The notes beneath the pieces were generated by a model, which worked only from the letters and a program-made list of their open reading frames with translations, was not told the DNA's origin and searched no databases. A DNA stretch of 64,000 nucleotides, from the NCBI RefSeq assembly GCF_008086045.1, contig NZ_VSEY01000003.1, positions 62,001 through 126,000 on the forward strand, read 5' to 3'. This document shows positions 45,887 through 54,318 of this stretch, in pieces (position 1 is the first letter of the stretch; the number at the start of each line of letters is the position of its first letter). The position numbers and the translations under genes are program-made. Source of the DNA: Nonomuraea sp. PA05. GTDB taxonomy: Bacteria; Actinomycetota; Actinomycetes; Streptosporangiales; Streptosporangiaceae.

Positions 45887-45959
45887 GCCCCTATAGCTCA
45901 GTCGGCAGAGCGTCTCCATGGTAAGGAGAAGGTCAACGGTTCGATTCCGTTTGGGGGCT
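45887..45959 (+). tRNA. tRNA-Thr(GGT), insertion site of the right-hand element
   Basis: 73-nt cloverleaf: acceptor GCCCCTA/TGGGGGC, D-arm AGCTCAGTCGGCAGAGC, anticodon loop ATGGTAA with anticodon GGT, T-arm ACGGTTCGATTCCGT, discriminator T. No CCA encoded. The integrase gene converges on its 3' end 100 bp away, the standard arrangement for an element inserted at a tRNA 3' end; the att core is expected in 45930-45960. Confidence 0.93.
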
Positions 45960-45976
45960 CGCAGTCTGAACAGGCA

Positions 45977-46013
45977 AAACGCCCGGTCCGAGATCACTCG
46001 GAGCCGGGCGTTT
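45977..46013. terminator. bidirectional hairpin after tRNA-Thr
   Basis: aaacgcccgg ... ccgggcgttt form a 10-bp stem, extended by tccgag/ctcgga with one bulge. T- and A-runs on either side let it terminate both the tRNA and the converging integrase transcript. Confidence 0.8.
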
Positions 46014-46058
46014 CTGATCGTTAGGACGTTTTCGCGATGGATTCGCGAAAAGAGGCCA

Positions 46059-47810
46059 TTAACCCGCACGCGAGGTAGGGAATTGGAGCACCTCTCCGCG
46101 AGCCTCGTACGGAGCGATCGGCTCCCGCTTCCCGTCACGGAACGGAGCCAGCAACTCATCCAAGATCTTGACGGGCGAGTGGAGACCGAACCACGCTCGC
46201 CGCGCAAGCGCGTCCTGCCACAGCCGCTCCAGTTGCTCCCGCAGCCACGCCCGCGACTCCCGCGACACGTGCGTGTAGGTTCCGCGCATTCCTCGCATCT
46301 CCGGCGAGGCGTGCCCCATCCGGTCGTCGCGAAGCTGCAGAGGCGTCCCTAGATCCATCAGCCACGTGCTGTGCGCATGCCGGAGATCGTGAGGCCTCAA
46401 CCCTTCCGTGATGGGCGCCCACGACGCCACTGGAGCCTTCTCGGAGACGTACTGCGAACGGACGAACAGATCCAGGATGGCCTCCCGCGTCAGGTCCCGC
46501 GCCTGCTCCACGGGAATGCCCTGCCGGATGGCGAACGCCACCAGGTCCGCCTTCGACGATGCCGCGTTCACGCCGAGCCCGAGCGGGCGACGCTGGTAGC
46601 CAAGTACCCGCGGAGCATCGTACGGATGTCCAGGTACGGCGGCCGGCCACGCCGGAAGCGGGGATCCCGGCCACGGCGTGTCCAGTTCGACCAGGACCGG
46701 CTTGTAGGCCACGCCGATCTTCCGGTCCTCCTCGCGGTGCTTCTTCGTACCACGTCTGCCCTTCGACGTCGGGTACCAGCCGTCGGCCGCTGGGTCGAAC
46801 ACGCGGCGGGCGAAGTTGCTGTTGCGGTGATGACCGGCACGCTCACCCAGGAAGACGAACGCGCCACCGCCCTGGCACGGCTGCTCGTCCTGGCCCTCGA
46901 TCGTGACCGGCTTGCAGCGGCACCGCTGATCCGGATGGGCGGCGATCTGCCGGTTCAGCAATTCCTGTAGAAACGGAGGCAGATCCACGTCCCGGTTGGA
47001 GTCGTCCTTCGGTGGACCGAGGTAGAACTTGCCGCCGTCCTCGATGAGCTGCCAGTCGACGCGAAGCCTGCCGAGCTTCACGTACTCGCGCTGCAAGCCG
47101 ATCCCCTCGCCGTACCGCAGCGCGCCGAAGGCGAGGGTGACGCCGAAGATGAACTCGTCGTCCCGCCCGGACAGGACACCCATCCGCTCGCACAGGCACA
47201 TGGCCTCGAACGGCGTGATGGCGGTCTTCTCCCTGCCGCGGCCGGCTGTACCGACACCGGAGCGGCGGCCTCGGTGGCGCTGCCGCAGCGCGGGGTTGCT
47301 GCCAATGAGTCCTTCAGTGACGGCGTCGCCCAGCAGCGTCGCGAGCCGGGTGCGGGCGCCGGAGGCGACTCCGTCACGCGCGTACCCAGCTCGGATCATG
47401 CGCTGTTCCCAGGTGTTGACGTCACTGGCCTTGATGTCGCTGAGTGCCGTCTCGCCCCACTCGGGCAGTACGTGGGCTCGGAACAGGTAGGCGTAGTTGC
47501 CCCGGGACCGTAGACCGACATCGAGCCCGGTCCACCAGCGGGCGAACCACTCGTTGACGGTGACGCCGGCTTCGTCCGCCTCTTCCGGTTCGGGGGGAGG
47601 CTCGGGTTGCTTCTTAGGCTTGCGCCGGTAGTCGGGGGCGAGGCCTCGTTGTTCGAGGTCTTCCATCCATTCGCCCCAGGCGTCGGCCTCGTCGCCGTCT
47701 TTCCAGTACTCGTTTGTGTCTGGGTGGCGGGACTTGGTGCCGATCGTCCCGTCCGCCCGCTTCCAGCGTGCGACGATCACGCCGTCCTTGCGTACTTGGT
47801 GGAACGCCAT
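46059..47810 (-). CDS. int: tyrosine integrase of the tRNA-Thr element
   Basis: 583 aa, ATG after AAGGA. An N-terminal arm-binding-like region (about 1-75) and SAM-like core-binding domain (about 82-190) precede the catalytic domain: Arg in ALRYGEGIGLQ, RPHDLRHAHSTW box II, DRMGHAS and Tyr in GTYTHVS. The catalytic domain is enlarged by an insert at about 295-440 that contains RCRCKP and EQPCQGG, a possible zinc site. It is longer than the usual 380-460 aa of phage integrases. Confidence 0.9.
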   Translation of the reverse strand: MAFHQVRKDGVIVARWKRADGTIGTKSRHPDTNEYWKDGDEADAWGEWMEDLEQRGLAPDYRRKPKKQPEPPPEPEEADEAGVTVNEWFARWWTGLDVGLRSRGNYAYLFRAHVLPEWGETALSDIKASDVNTWEQRMIRAGYARDGVASGARTRLATLLGDAVTEGLIGSNPALRQRHRGRRSGVGTAGRGREKTAITPFEAMCLCERMGVLSGRDDEFIFGVTLAFGALRYGEGIGLQREYVKLGRLRVDWQLIEDGGKFYLGPPKDDSNRDVDLPPFLQELLNRQIAAHPDQRCRCKPVTIEGQDEQPCQGGGAFVFLGERAGHHRNSNFARRVFDPAADGWYPTSKGRRGTKKHREEDRKIGVAYKPVLVELDTPWPGSPLPAWPAAVPGHPYDAPRVLGYQRRPLGLGVNAASSKADLVAFAIRQGIPVEQARDLTREAILDLFVRSQYVSEKAPVASWAPITEGLRPHDLRHAHSTWLMDLGTPLQLRDDRMGHASPEMRGMRGTYTHVSRESRAWLREQLERLWQDALARRAWFGLHSPVKILDELLAPFRDGKREPIAPYEARGEVLQFPTSRAG

Positions 47811-47852
47811 GATGTTCCTTGCGAGGTGAGGGGTTGTCCGGGGGTGCAGGGT

Positions 47853-48653
47853 CTAGCCCAGCACACAGACGTCCACGAGAGGGTCGAGATCCACGCGGAC
47901 GAGGCAGTCCCTGCCCGGAGAGGGTTGCGTAGGCGGGGGCTCTGGCGCTTGCGAGGTCGCTTCTTTTGTCGGCCGTGAGGGGGGTGGCGTTGTCGGCTCA
48001 GGCATGGGAGAGGAAGACGTGCGGTTCGGGCGCGCTTGCTCCCTCTCGCTCGGCTCGCTCGACGCGGCTGGCCGTGGAGATTCGGTGGTTCGTGTCGGGG
48101 CGGGAGAGGAGGACGGCGGTGCGCTGGCTGGGGATGACCGTGGCGGAGGTGGTTGTCCGCTGGACGAAGGGGCCGTTGAGGGCGGCAGGGCAGACGAGGA
48201 GAGGGCACCCCGGGGCGGCAGGCTGTCGGGCGACCTCGTGGAGCGTGCCGCCGGCGTCTGCTTGGCCGGGGGTTCCTTGGGCGCCGCTGTCACGGTGACT
48301 GCAGGTCGGGGAGGGAGGGTGACGGTGCGCTGGGCGACTATCGGCGGGTGCGGAGACCTGTCTTTTGTCATGTCCGTTACTGCGGCGGTGGCAGCGGAAG
48401 CGACTGTCGCGGATCCTGCTACGAGCAGGACCACATTTCGTTTTGAGGATCGCCGCACCCATTCGAGAAGTGAGCCAAGGGTGATGGTACCGAGCCACAC
48501 GATGAGCCTTTTGATCGACTTTCTGGCGGTTGGGTCATCGAGGTTAACGATCAGAATGAGCTGATCTTCGTCGAGTTCGACCGACATGGCGGCGATCTCA
48601 GGCTCTAATCGCTGCCGTCGGTACTCCTGAACGTTTTCGGGATCATCGTTCAC
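47853..48653 (-). CDS. membrane protein with a long Pro/Ser-rich tail
   Basis: 266 aa. The N-terminal ~50 residues are acidic, followed by one helix at about 48-65 and a second at about 73-92 (NVVLLVAGSATVASAATAAV). Residues ~105-245 are a disordered Pro/Ser/Thr-rich stretch, and the end (DCLVRVDLDPLVDVCVLG) has two Cys. Function unknown. It overlaps the upstream coiled-coil gene by 11 bp and lies directly before int. Confidence 0.6.
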   Translation of the reverse strand: MNDDPENVQEYRRQRLEPEIAAMSVELDEDQLILIVNLDDPTARKSIKRLIVWLGTITLGSLLEWVRRSSKRNVVLLVAGSATVASAATAAVTDMTKDRSPHPPIVAQRTVTLPPRPAVTVTAAPKEPPAKQTPAARSTRSPDSLPPRGALSSSALPPSTAPSSSGQPPPPRSSPASAPPSSSPAPTRTTESPRPAASSEPSEREQARPNRTSSSPMPEPTTPPPSRPTKEATSQAPEPPPTQPSPGRDCLVRVDLDPLVDVCVLG

Positions 48654-49029
48654 GACGGGACTCCCGCGCCCTGATTGCGGTATCGCGTAGGCACCTCCAG
48701 ACGGCGGCTTCCCTTGCAGGTGCCCGCCTGCCTGACGCGTGCAAGATGGCCCGCAGGGTCATGCCGTCATACTGGACGACCAGGAGTCGTTCCCCTTCGC
48801 CAGATCGCATCACTCTGCTGATCTCGGCCTGGGCGTGGGCGTCGTTCTCGGCGGCGATGACTTGCTGTTCGAGGCGGTCGCGTTCAAGGAACGCTCGCGC
48901 CAATTCCGCAGCGAGTACTTCCTCGCGTGCTGTGGACTGCCGGCGAAGTAGCCGCAACGCCCTTCTGATCAAACTGTCGTACGACGATTCTCCGTTCGAT
49001 GACACTTCGTTCTTCCGTGGGGACGCCAA
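48643..49029 (-). CDS. small coiled-coil protein
   Basis: 128 aa, TTG start with GGGGAGGT upstream. The central part (EEVLAAELARAFLERDRLEQ ... ENDAHAQAEISRV) is a coiled coil; the tail is Arg-rich. No domain recognised. Probably the first gene of the operon leading to int. Confidence 0.55.
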   Translation of the reverse strand: MASPRKNEVSSNGESSYDSLIRRALRLLRRQSTAREEVLAAELARAFLERDRLEQQVIAAENDAHAQAEISRVMRSGEGERLLVVQYDGMTLRAILHASGRRAPAREAAVWRCLRDTAIRARESRRER

Positions 49030-49192
49030 AACGCCCGCACCTCCCCAAGATGTGCTGGTGTTTTTATCCCTCGCCGTTATGAGCTGTCGGGACCCTTATA
49101 TGACGCCTATTCACGTTATGGGGTCCATATCCCCTGGCGGATCGTATTCATTCTGTGACAATCCGCTGCAGAGATGTCCGACTTTGTTATAA

Positions 49193-49208
49193 CTTAGGAG
49201 CCCCTAAG
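49193..49208. terminator. short inverted repeat beside the repressor stop
   Basis: cttagg agcc cctaag, overlapping the 3' end of the repressor gene (49204). The AT-rich stretch 49060-49190 upstream of the coiled-coil gene probably carries its promoter (catataagg on the minus strand). Confidence 0.4.
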
Positions 49209-49692
49209 CGCCCTTTCGATCTTCCGTGTCGCGGTCGATTTCCTCCCGGTCGGCGCGACGTTCGGCCGCGAGGGCGTCGACCTTCTCATGCAGGAGGCGG
49301 AGATCGCGATGTACGGCAGCCATCGCCGCAAGGATCATCGACTCTCGCGGCGAGGGGTCCGTGATGTTGGCGATGTCTATCGGAGCCTCGGGTGAGTGCA
49401 CCTCTTGGATGTTGTCGCGATCGGCACCCTCGGTCGCATCTCGGGGGTACACGGTGTCGATCAGTTCGTCGGGTCCTATGCCCAAGTGGGCGTAGTGCTC
49501 GGCGAGCGCCTCCCCGAGAGCCTTCAAGCTCTCGGGCTTGGGTTTGCTCGATCCGGACTTCCAGCGACTGAGCTGGGACTGGTCCATGGGGACGAGTGCG
49601 GCGAGTTGGACTTGAGGTAGCCCGGTGTCCCGCAAGATTTGGTCGATCAGTTCGCGGAAGCGGTCAACGGGCCAACTTGGCGACTTGACCAT
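49204..49692 (-). CDS. XRE-family phage-type repressor
   Basis: 162 aa from the ATG at 49692 (MVKSPSWPVDRFRELIDQIL). N-terminal helix-turn-helix: LPQVQLAALVPMDQSQLSRW followed by KSGSSKPK. The C-terminal part (SMILAAMAAVHRDLRLLHEK) is a likely dimerisation coiled coil. Divergent from a small helix-turn-helix gene, as in lysogeny switches. An in-frame ATG four codons upstream (49704) is an alternative start. Confidence 0.82.
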   Translation of the reverse strand: MVKSPSWPVDRFRELIDQILRDTGLPQVQLAALVPMDQSQLSRWKSGSSKPKPESLKALGEALAEHYAHLGIGPDELIDTVYPRDATEGADRDNIQEVHSPEAPIDIANITDPSPRESMILAAMAAVHRDLRLLHEKVDALAAERRADREEIDRDTEDRKGA

Positions 49693-49873
49693 GTACAAGA
49701 GCATAGGGCCATGCGCATGCTCCGTCCACCTTGCATATGTGCATAATCCCATGTCAGCGCTATATCTCTTGCGCCACACTCATAACACCAGTTCTTACGG
49801 CCTAGACCGTTCCAGGTCAATCCCAGGTCATGTCTTGCGTTGCGCCATGTACATGAGTAGCGTCTATGTACAT
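49691..49873. promoter_or_regulatory. divergent switch region with repeated ATGYRCAT-like sites
   Basis: Between the two helix-turn-helix genes lie ATGTACAA (49691), ATGCGCAT (49711-49718), ATGTGCAT (49737-49744), ATGTACAT (49847-49854) and ATGTACAT (49866-49873). Two overlap the start codons of the divergent genes. A direct repeat ccaggtca also occurs at 49812 and 49823. They are candidate operators for the repressor and Cro-like protein. Confidence 0.65.
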
Positions 49874-50126
49874 GAGCCAAGGAGCCACTATCCGGCTACG
49901 CCAAGGAGCTGGTGAACGCCTCAAGCGTGTGTTCGACTGCACCACCAACACACAGGTCGCCGAGTCCATCGGAGTGGACCAGGGGCACTACAGCCGAGTC
50001 CTCAACGGAAGGGCAGACCCTGGCCCCTATTTCCAGGGCAATCTGCTTCTCGCCGCACGTGATCACGGACTCACGTTCGACGACCTCTTCGAGGTTGTCG
50101 AGCTGGAGGAACGGAAGTCGGCATGA
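49866..50126 (+). CDS. Cro-like helix-turn-helix protein
   Basis: 86 aa from ATG 49866, or 84 aa from ATG 49872 (MSQGATIRL). Helix-turn-helix: TNTQVAESIGVDQGHYSRVL followed by NGRADPGPYF. Divergent from the repressor and first gene of the rightward operon. The start codon lies inside one of the ATGTACAT sites, which suggests autoregulation. Confidence 0.75.
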   Translation: MYMSQGATIRLRQGAGERLKRVFDCTTNTQVAESIGVDQGHYSRVLNGRADPGPYFQGNLLLAARDHGLTFDDLFEVVELEERKSA

Positions 50127-50470
50127 CTCCGCCCGTCCTGCACAACGCCGAAGCGGCCGGCAAGAAGGTCGGCAAGAGCGCGAGCTGGATGTACAAGGCG
50201 GGGGCTGCGGGTCTGATCCCGCGTACGAAGATCGGCGGCCAGGTCTGGTGGACCGACGAACAGATCGCCGAGATCATCCGCAACGGCGCTCAGCAGCCGA
50301 AGCAGCAGCCCAAGCCGGCCGAGGTGCCCACGCGCACTCAGCGGCGTGAACCGCAGCGGCCTGGGCGGAAGACGCCGCAGAAGCGACCCGCCGCGCCGCC
50401 CACGAACTCCAACATCCCGGTCGCAGACCGCAGCGTGAGCCGCCTGTACAGGAACGAGGGCGCGGCATGA
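50123..50470 (+). CDS. helix-turn-helix DNA-binding protein
   Basis: 115 aa, overlapping the Cro-like gene (ATGA). An excisionase/MerR-type fold occupies about residues 8-55 (KKVGKSASWMYKAGAAGLIP then GGQVWWTDEQIAEIIRNG). The rest is a basic, Gln/Pro-rich tail. It could act as Xis or as an early regulator. Confidence 0.6.
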   Translation: MTPPVLHNAEAAGKKVGKSASWMYKAGAAGLIPRTKIGGQVWWTDEQIAEIIRNGAQQPKQQPKPAEVPTRTQRREPQRPGRKTPQKRPAAPPTNSNIPVADRSVSRLYRNEGAA

Positions 50471-50586
50471 CCGCCGTCGAGTGCTGGGGTGCCTTCCTGA
50501 TGACGCTCGGCTTGTCCGTGCGCGTCTCGGAACTCACCGCCATCGACGACTGCGAGTACGTCGGCAAGCACCACCGCAAGCCCTGA
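50467..50586 (+). CDS. 39-residue small protein
   Basis: MTAVECWGAFLMTLGLSVRV then a Cys/His-containing end (DDCEYVGKHHRKP). ATG overlaps the preceding stop (ATGA). Function unknown. Confidence 0.45.
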   Translation: MTAVECWGAFLMTLGLSVRVSELTAIDDCEYVGKHHRKP

Positions 50587-50673
50587 CAAGGCTGCGGGCC
50601 CGGCAAATCTCACCCTGCCGGACCCGCTGATCCCCGCTCACGAGCACTGACTGATCGAAGAGAGCGAGAACTG

Positions 50674-51201
50674 ATGACCACGGTATACGACCCGTTCGGC
50701 CTCGCCGAGTTCGCCGTCGAGATCCGCGACGGAGAGACGCTGATCGGCCGCACCGAGCCCAGCCGGAACGCCGACGACGCCAAGCAGGCGTTCCGCAAAC
50801 TGAACTTCTCCTACCCGGACTCACGCATCGTGTGGCGCCGCGACCCCCTCGACGAGTGGGACGCCATCACCGACGACGCGATCAACCGCATCGCCTACCA
50901 GCGGACCGCGACCATCCTGATGTCCCTTATCGGGGAGGGGCTGGCGAACGTTAATTGGTCGCTCAGCGCCACCCACCCCAACCAGGTCGATGGCCACCTG
51001 GTCCGCGAGGACGACCCCCGTGAGGCGCTCAAGCGGTACGCGGTCCTGCTGGGGTGCGAGGTGACCGAGAGGCCGCACCTGCACGGCAAGGTGCAGATCG
51101 CGGTCGAGGGCACCTACTGCGGCTTGACCGTCAAGGTGTGGGACCTGGTCGATCCCGTTGCGGACGAGAGCGGCGACGAGCCTGCCGAGGTGGCGTCGTG
51201 A
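50674..51201 (+). CDS. hypothetical element protein
   Basis: 175 aa, ATG after GAGAGCGAGAA. The first half (FAVEIRDGETLIGRTEPSRN, then DSRIVWRRDPLDEWDAITDD) looks like a small alpha/beta domain and the second half contains SLSATHPNQVDGHLVRED. Acidic C-terminus. No family recognised. The stop overlaps the next GTG. Confidence 0.6.
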   Translation: MTTVYDPFGLAEFAVEIRDGETLIGRTEPSRNADDAKQAFRKLNFSYPDSRIVWRRDPLDEWDAITDDAINRIAYQRTATILMSLIGEGLANVNWSLSATHPNQVDGHLVREDDPREALKRYAVLLGCEVTERPHLHGKVQIAVEGTYCGLTVKVWDLVDPVADESGDEPAEVAS

Positions 51202-51335
51202 CGCACGTGCTGCCCCCTGAGCCCGAGGACGTGGCCCGGCAGATCGACCACTACGAGTACTCCAAGCGGAAGCTGCGGTGGTTGTACGCGGAGGAAGTGA
51301 AGGTTGCTGAGCAGCGCGGGGAGGTGCCCGCGTGA
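51198..51335 (+). CDS. 45-residue small protein
   Basis: GTG start overlapping the previous stop. PEDVARQIDHYEYSKRKLRW is helical and charged. Possibly a small DNA- or protein-binding factor; unknown. Confidence 0.45.
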   Translation: MTHVLPPEPEDVARQIDHYEYSKRKLRWLYAEEVKVAEQRGEVPA

Positions 51336-51742
51336 GCGCCCCGAGACTTCTGGTCGGCGCCCGCCCGTCCGTGGTGGAGGTGGCCGTCCTGCGCGTGCCC
51401 GCCGGCGCGGTCGCGGTGGTGGAGCACCCCTCCGGCCAGGTGCGCGACTACGAGCCGCAACTGGACGTTGAGCAGTACGCGGCGATCCCCGGCAGCCGAG
51501 ACGTGCTCGGCTGGGGCGTGGGCGTCGCCTGGTACTCGTCCCTCGCCGGGATCCGGAACGGGCGGCTGCGGATGGACCGGGACGCCTGGCATGAGGCCGC
51601 AAGGCTGTTGCGGTCGGAGCCGGTCGTCTACATCCGGCACGAGAAGCAGCTCTACCACGGGTCGTGGCGGTGGACCGCCGTTGAGGCGTCCAGCGAGCCG
51701 GTGACTGCCCGTCTCGCTGAGAAGGCGGAGGCGACGACATGA
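51332..51742 (+). CDS. hypothetical element protein
   Basis: 136 aa, GTG start with 4-bp overlap. Alternating hydrophobic strands (VEVAVLRVPAGAVAVVEHPS) and a C-terminal region WHEAARLLRSEPVVYIRHEK. No domain recognised. Confidence 0.5.
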   Translation: MSAPRLLVGARPSVVEVAVLRVPAGAVAVVEHPSGQVRDYEPQLDVEQYAAIPGSRDVLGWGVGVAWYSSLAGIRNGRLRMDRDAWHEAARLLRSEPVVYIRHEKQLYHGSWRWTAVEASSEPVTARLAEKAEATT

Positions 51743-52035
51743 ACCGCAACCCGCAGGACTACGGAACCTTCGAAGTGCGCCGGACCCTCACCCGCCCGGA
51801 CGGGTCCGCCGATGTAGTGGTGGCCTACATCAAGCCGGGCAAGCGGGGCCGCACCTACTCCTCCTACCGCCACCAGGCGGGCGGCGCATGGCTGTCCCTG
51901 AACGAGTCATGGACCGACCTGGAGCGGGCGGTCGCCGAGACGCCCGGACTGCAGCAGGGCGAACCGCTGCATACGCCCGAGCTGTTGCGGCTCTTGACCG
52001 CAGCGCTCGCTTCACCGGCGGGAGTGACCTCATGA
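51739..52035 (+). CDS. hypothetical element protein
   Basis: 98 aa with ATGA overlaps at both ends. Beta-rich start (YGTFEVRRTLTRPDGSADVV) and a helical second half (WTDLERAVAETPGLQQGEPL). Unknown. Confidence 0.5.
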   Translation: MNRNPQDYGTFEVRRTLTRPDGSADVVVAYIKPGKRGRTYSSYRHQAGGAWLSLNESWTDLERAVAETPGLQQGEPLHTPELLRLLTAALASPAGVTS

Positions 52036-52412
52036 CGGCCTTCGCTAACGCCCACGCTGGCGACCTCATCGAGTTGCACCGCATCTACGTCCACTTGAAC
52101 GCCCACTCGGAGGACTGGAGCAAGCCACTCCGGCTGGCCACCGAGCCCGCTCCGTGTGGCGGCCCGTTCTCCTGCCGGGCGCTGGTGTGCGAGGCCCGCA
52201 CCCCTGACGGTCGGCGGGTGTGGTTGCACCGTCTGCCGCACCGGGAGATCGACGTCCTGGAGTCCGCCTCGGAGCTGGCCGCCCATGAGGGCGAAGACCT
52301 GGCCGAGAACGCGAAGCCGGCGTGGCAGCCGTGGACCGATCCTGACTTCCGCCGCGAGCAGGCGGACTACAGCGACGACACCCCCAACGACGAGGGAGAC
52401 GAGCAGCAGTGA
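52032..52412 (+). CDS. hypothetical element protein
   Basis: 126 aa from ATG 52032 (MTAFANAHAGDLIELHRIYV), overlapping the previous stop. Contains CGGPFSCRALVCEARTPDGR, three Cys that might bind zinc, and an acidic end. Followed directly by the YqaJ exonuclease gene (GTGA overlap). Confidence 0.5.
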   Translation: MTAFANAHAGDLIELHRIYVHLNAHSEDWSKPLRLATEPAPCGGPFSCRALVCEARTPDGRRVWLHRLPHREIDVLESASELAAHEGEDLAENAKPAWQPWTDPDFRREQADYSDDTPNDEGDEQQ

Positions 52413-53353
52413 CGCTACCCACGCCAACGGGGCGCTTCATCGGCCGATGGGAGAGCAGCACGCCCGAATGGGACGCCGCCCGCGCTCAGCGGCTCGGCGG
52501 ATCCAGGATCGCGGCATTGCTTGGCCTGTCCCCGTGGGAGTCCCCGTACTCGGTGTGGTGCCTGATGGCGGGCCTGGTCCAGAAGGACACCCAGACCAAG
52601 GAGCAGGCTCGCGGCCACTACCTGGAGTCCGGGATCGCGGCATGGTTCGCCGACCAGCACCCCGAGTACGAGGTTCGCGAGGCCGGCACGTACGTGCACG
52701 CCGAGCGGGACTACCAGCTCGCGAACCCGGACCGGCTCCTGCTCGGCATGCCCGGCCACTTCCCTGAGCCGGGCGTGCGGGCAGGACTGGAGTTGAAGAC
52801 CGACGCTGAGGCGTCCGGGTGGGGGAATCCCGGCACGGACGAGATCCCGGCCTACTACCGGCCACAAGTCCAGTGGTACATGGACACGCTCGGCCTGGAC
52901 GTCTGGTACGTGGTCGTCCTGACGGGGCGGCTGGAGTTCCGCGAGTACGTCGTCCGCTACGACCCTCTCGACTGTACGTGGATGCGCGACCAGGCCGAGG
53001 ACTTCCTGTCGTCGCTGTACTGGCGGGAGATGCCGGACCTGGACCACCACCCGGCCACGTACGCCGCAGTACGCAAACTGCACCCGGACATCGACAAGGA
53101 CACGTCGTTCGTGGCGGACCTGGATTTGGCGGTCGAGTTCATCGACGCCACGACCAGCCTGGCCGAGGCGCAGGAGCGCGAACAGAAGGTCCGAGCCCGC
53201 CTGCTTGAGGCGATGGGGTCCGCGCACCGCGCCTACTACGACGGGCGCCGTCTGGCCCGCAGGCAGGCCAAAGGCGGTGGGACGCCGTTCCTGGTCGCCG
53301 AAAAGAAGCTCCCTGACCTTTCCGACCTACTTCTACGAGGAGTTGCGGCATGA
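52409..53353 (+). CDS. YqaJ/lambda-exonuclease-type recombination nuclease
   Basis: 314 aa, GTG start. PD-(D/E)XK fold: WDAARAQRLGGSRIAALLGL (substrate-binding helix), LANPDRLLLG with the metal-binding Asp, and GLELKTDAEASGWG with the ExK pair, then YYRPQVQWYMDTLG. It should resect dsDNA ends 5' to 3' and hand ssDNA to the Bet-type annealing protein encoded immediately downstream. Confidence 0.88.
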   Translation: MTLPTPTGRFIGRWESSTPEWDAARAQRLGGSRIAALLGLSPWESPYSVWCLMAGLVQKDTQTKEQARGHYLESGIAAWFADQHPEYEVREAGTYVHAERDYQLANPDRLLLGMPGHFPEPGVRAGLELKTDAEASGWGNPGTDEIPAYYRPQVQWYMDTLGLDVWYVVVLTGRLEFREYVVRYDPLDCTWMRDQAEDFLSSLYWREMPDLDHHPATYAAVRKLHPDIDKDTSFVADLDLAVEFIDATTSLAEAQEREQKVRARLLEAMGSAHRAYYDGRRLARRQAKGGGTPFLVAEKKLPDLSDLLLRGVAA

Positions 53354-54318
53354 CCGTGACTGACAACCTGCCCGCCGTGCAGGGCAGTGGTGCGCTGGCG
53401 ATCCAGCCCACCCAGTCCATGTTCAACGCCGAACAGCGGGCCGTCCTGGCGAGCATGGGCGTGGACCACGAGTGCACCAACGCCGAGCTGGCCGGGTTCA
53501 TCCACCTGTGCCAGCGGCGCGACCTGGACCCGTTCCTCAAGCAGGTGTATCTGATCGGCCGCTATGACAAGCGGGCCGGCCGGAAGGTGTTCACGCCACA
53601 GACCGGGATCGACGGCTTCCGGGTGATCGCTCGCCGGGCGGCGGACAAGTCCGGCATCGACTACGAGTACGAGGACACCGTCTGGTTCGACGCTGATGGC
53701 GCCCAACACGAGGTGTGGCTGACTGAGCAGCCGCCGGTCGCGGCGAAGGTCGTCGTCCTGCGCAACGGCAAGCGGTTCTCCGGGGTGGCCCGCTTCGCCG
53801 CCTACGTGGACCGGGACCGGGACGGCAACCCGAAGGCTCTGTGGAAGACCAGCCCGGACGGCCAAATCGAAAAGTGCGCCGAAGCCAAGGCGCTACGCCG
53901 CGCTTTCCCCGAGGACCTGGGCGGCATGTACAGCGACGTCGAGATGGAGCACCTCGACGACGAGACGCCGCGCGAGACGATCCAGGGCCAGACCATCCGC
54001 GAAACTGTCGCTGCGCAGAACGGCGACGCCGAGCAGGCCGACGGCATGTCCGCCAAGAGGCAGCGCAACCAGATCGTGCTGCTGCTGTCGAAGAATGGCA
54101 TCACGTCGCCCGACTTGGCGCTCGTCTACATGTCCAAGGCTGCCGACCGGGAGATTGCCAAGCCTGAGGATCTGACCGGCGCAGAGGCCGCCCAGGTGAT
54201 GGTGGCGCTCAACCGAGGCGACTTCCTCGACGAGCCGCCGTTCACCAGGTCGGCCGAGGACAACCCGCTCGACCACAGCGAGGACGAGGCCGCCGACTCT
54301 GAGGGCGGCCAGTCATGA
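53350..54318 (+). CDS. bet: Bet/RecT-family single-strand annealing protein
   Basis: 322 aa, ATGA overlap with the exonuclease. Diagnostic region LAGFIHLCQRRDLDPFLKQV, TPQTGIDGFRVIARR and EKCAEAKALRRAFPEDLGGM. It promotes annealing during phage-type recombination. The C-terminal ~90 residues are acidic and variable. Confidence 0.9.
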   Translation: MTVTDNLPAVQGSGALAIQPTQSMFNAEQRAVLASMGVDHECTNAELAGFIHLCQRRDLDPFLKQVYLIGRYDKRAGRKVFTPQTGIDGFRVIARRAADKSGIDYEYEDTVWFDADGAQHEVWLTEQPPVAAKVVVLRNGKRFSGVARFAAYVDRDRDGNPKALWKTSPDGQIEKCAEAKALRRAFPEDLGGMYSDVEMEHLDDETPRETIQGQTIRETVAAQNGDAEQADGMSAKRQRNQIVLLLSKNGITSPDLALVYMSKAADREIAKPEDLTGAEAAQVMVALNRGDFLDEPPFTRSAEDNPLDHSEDEAADSEGGQS

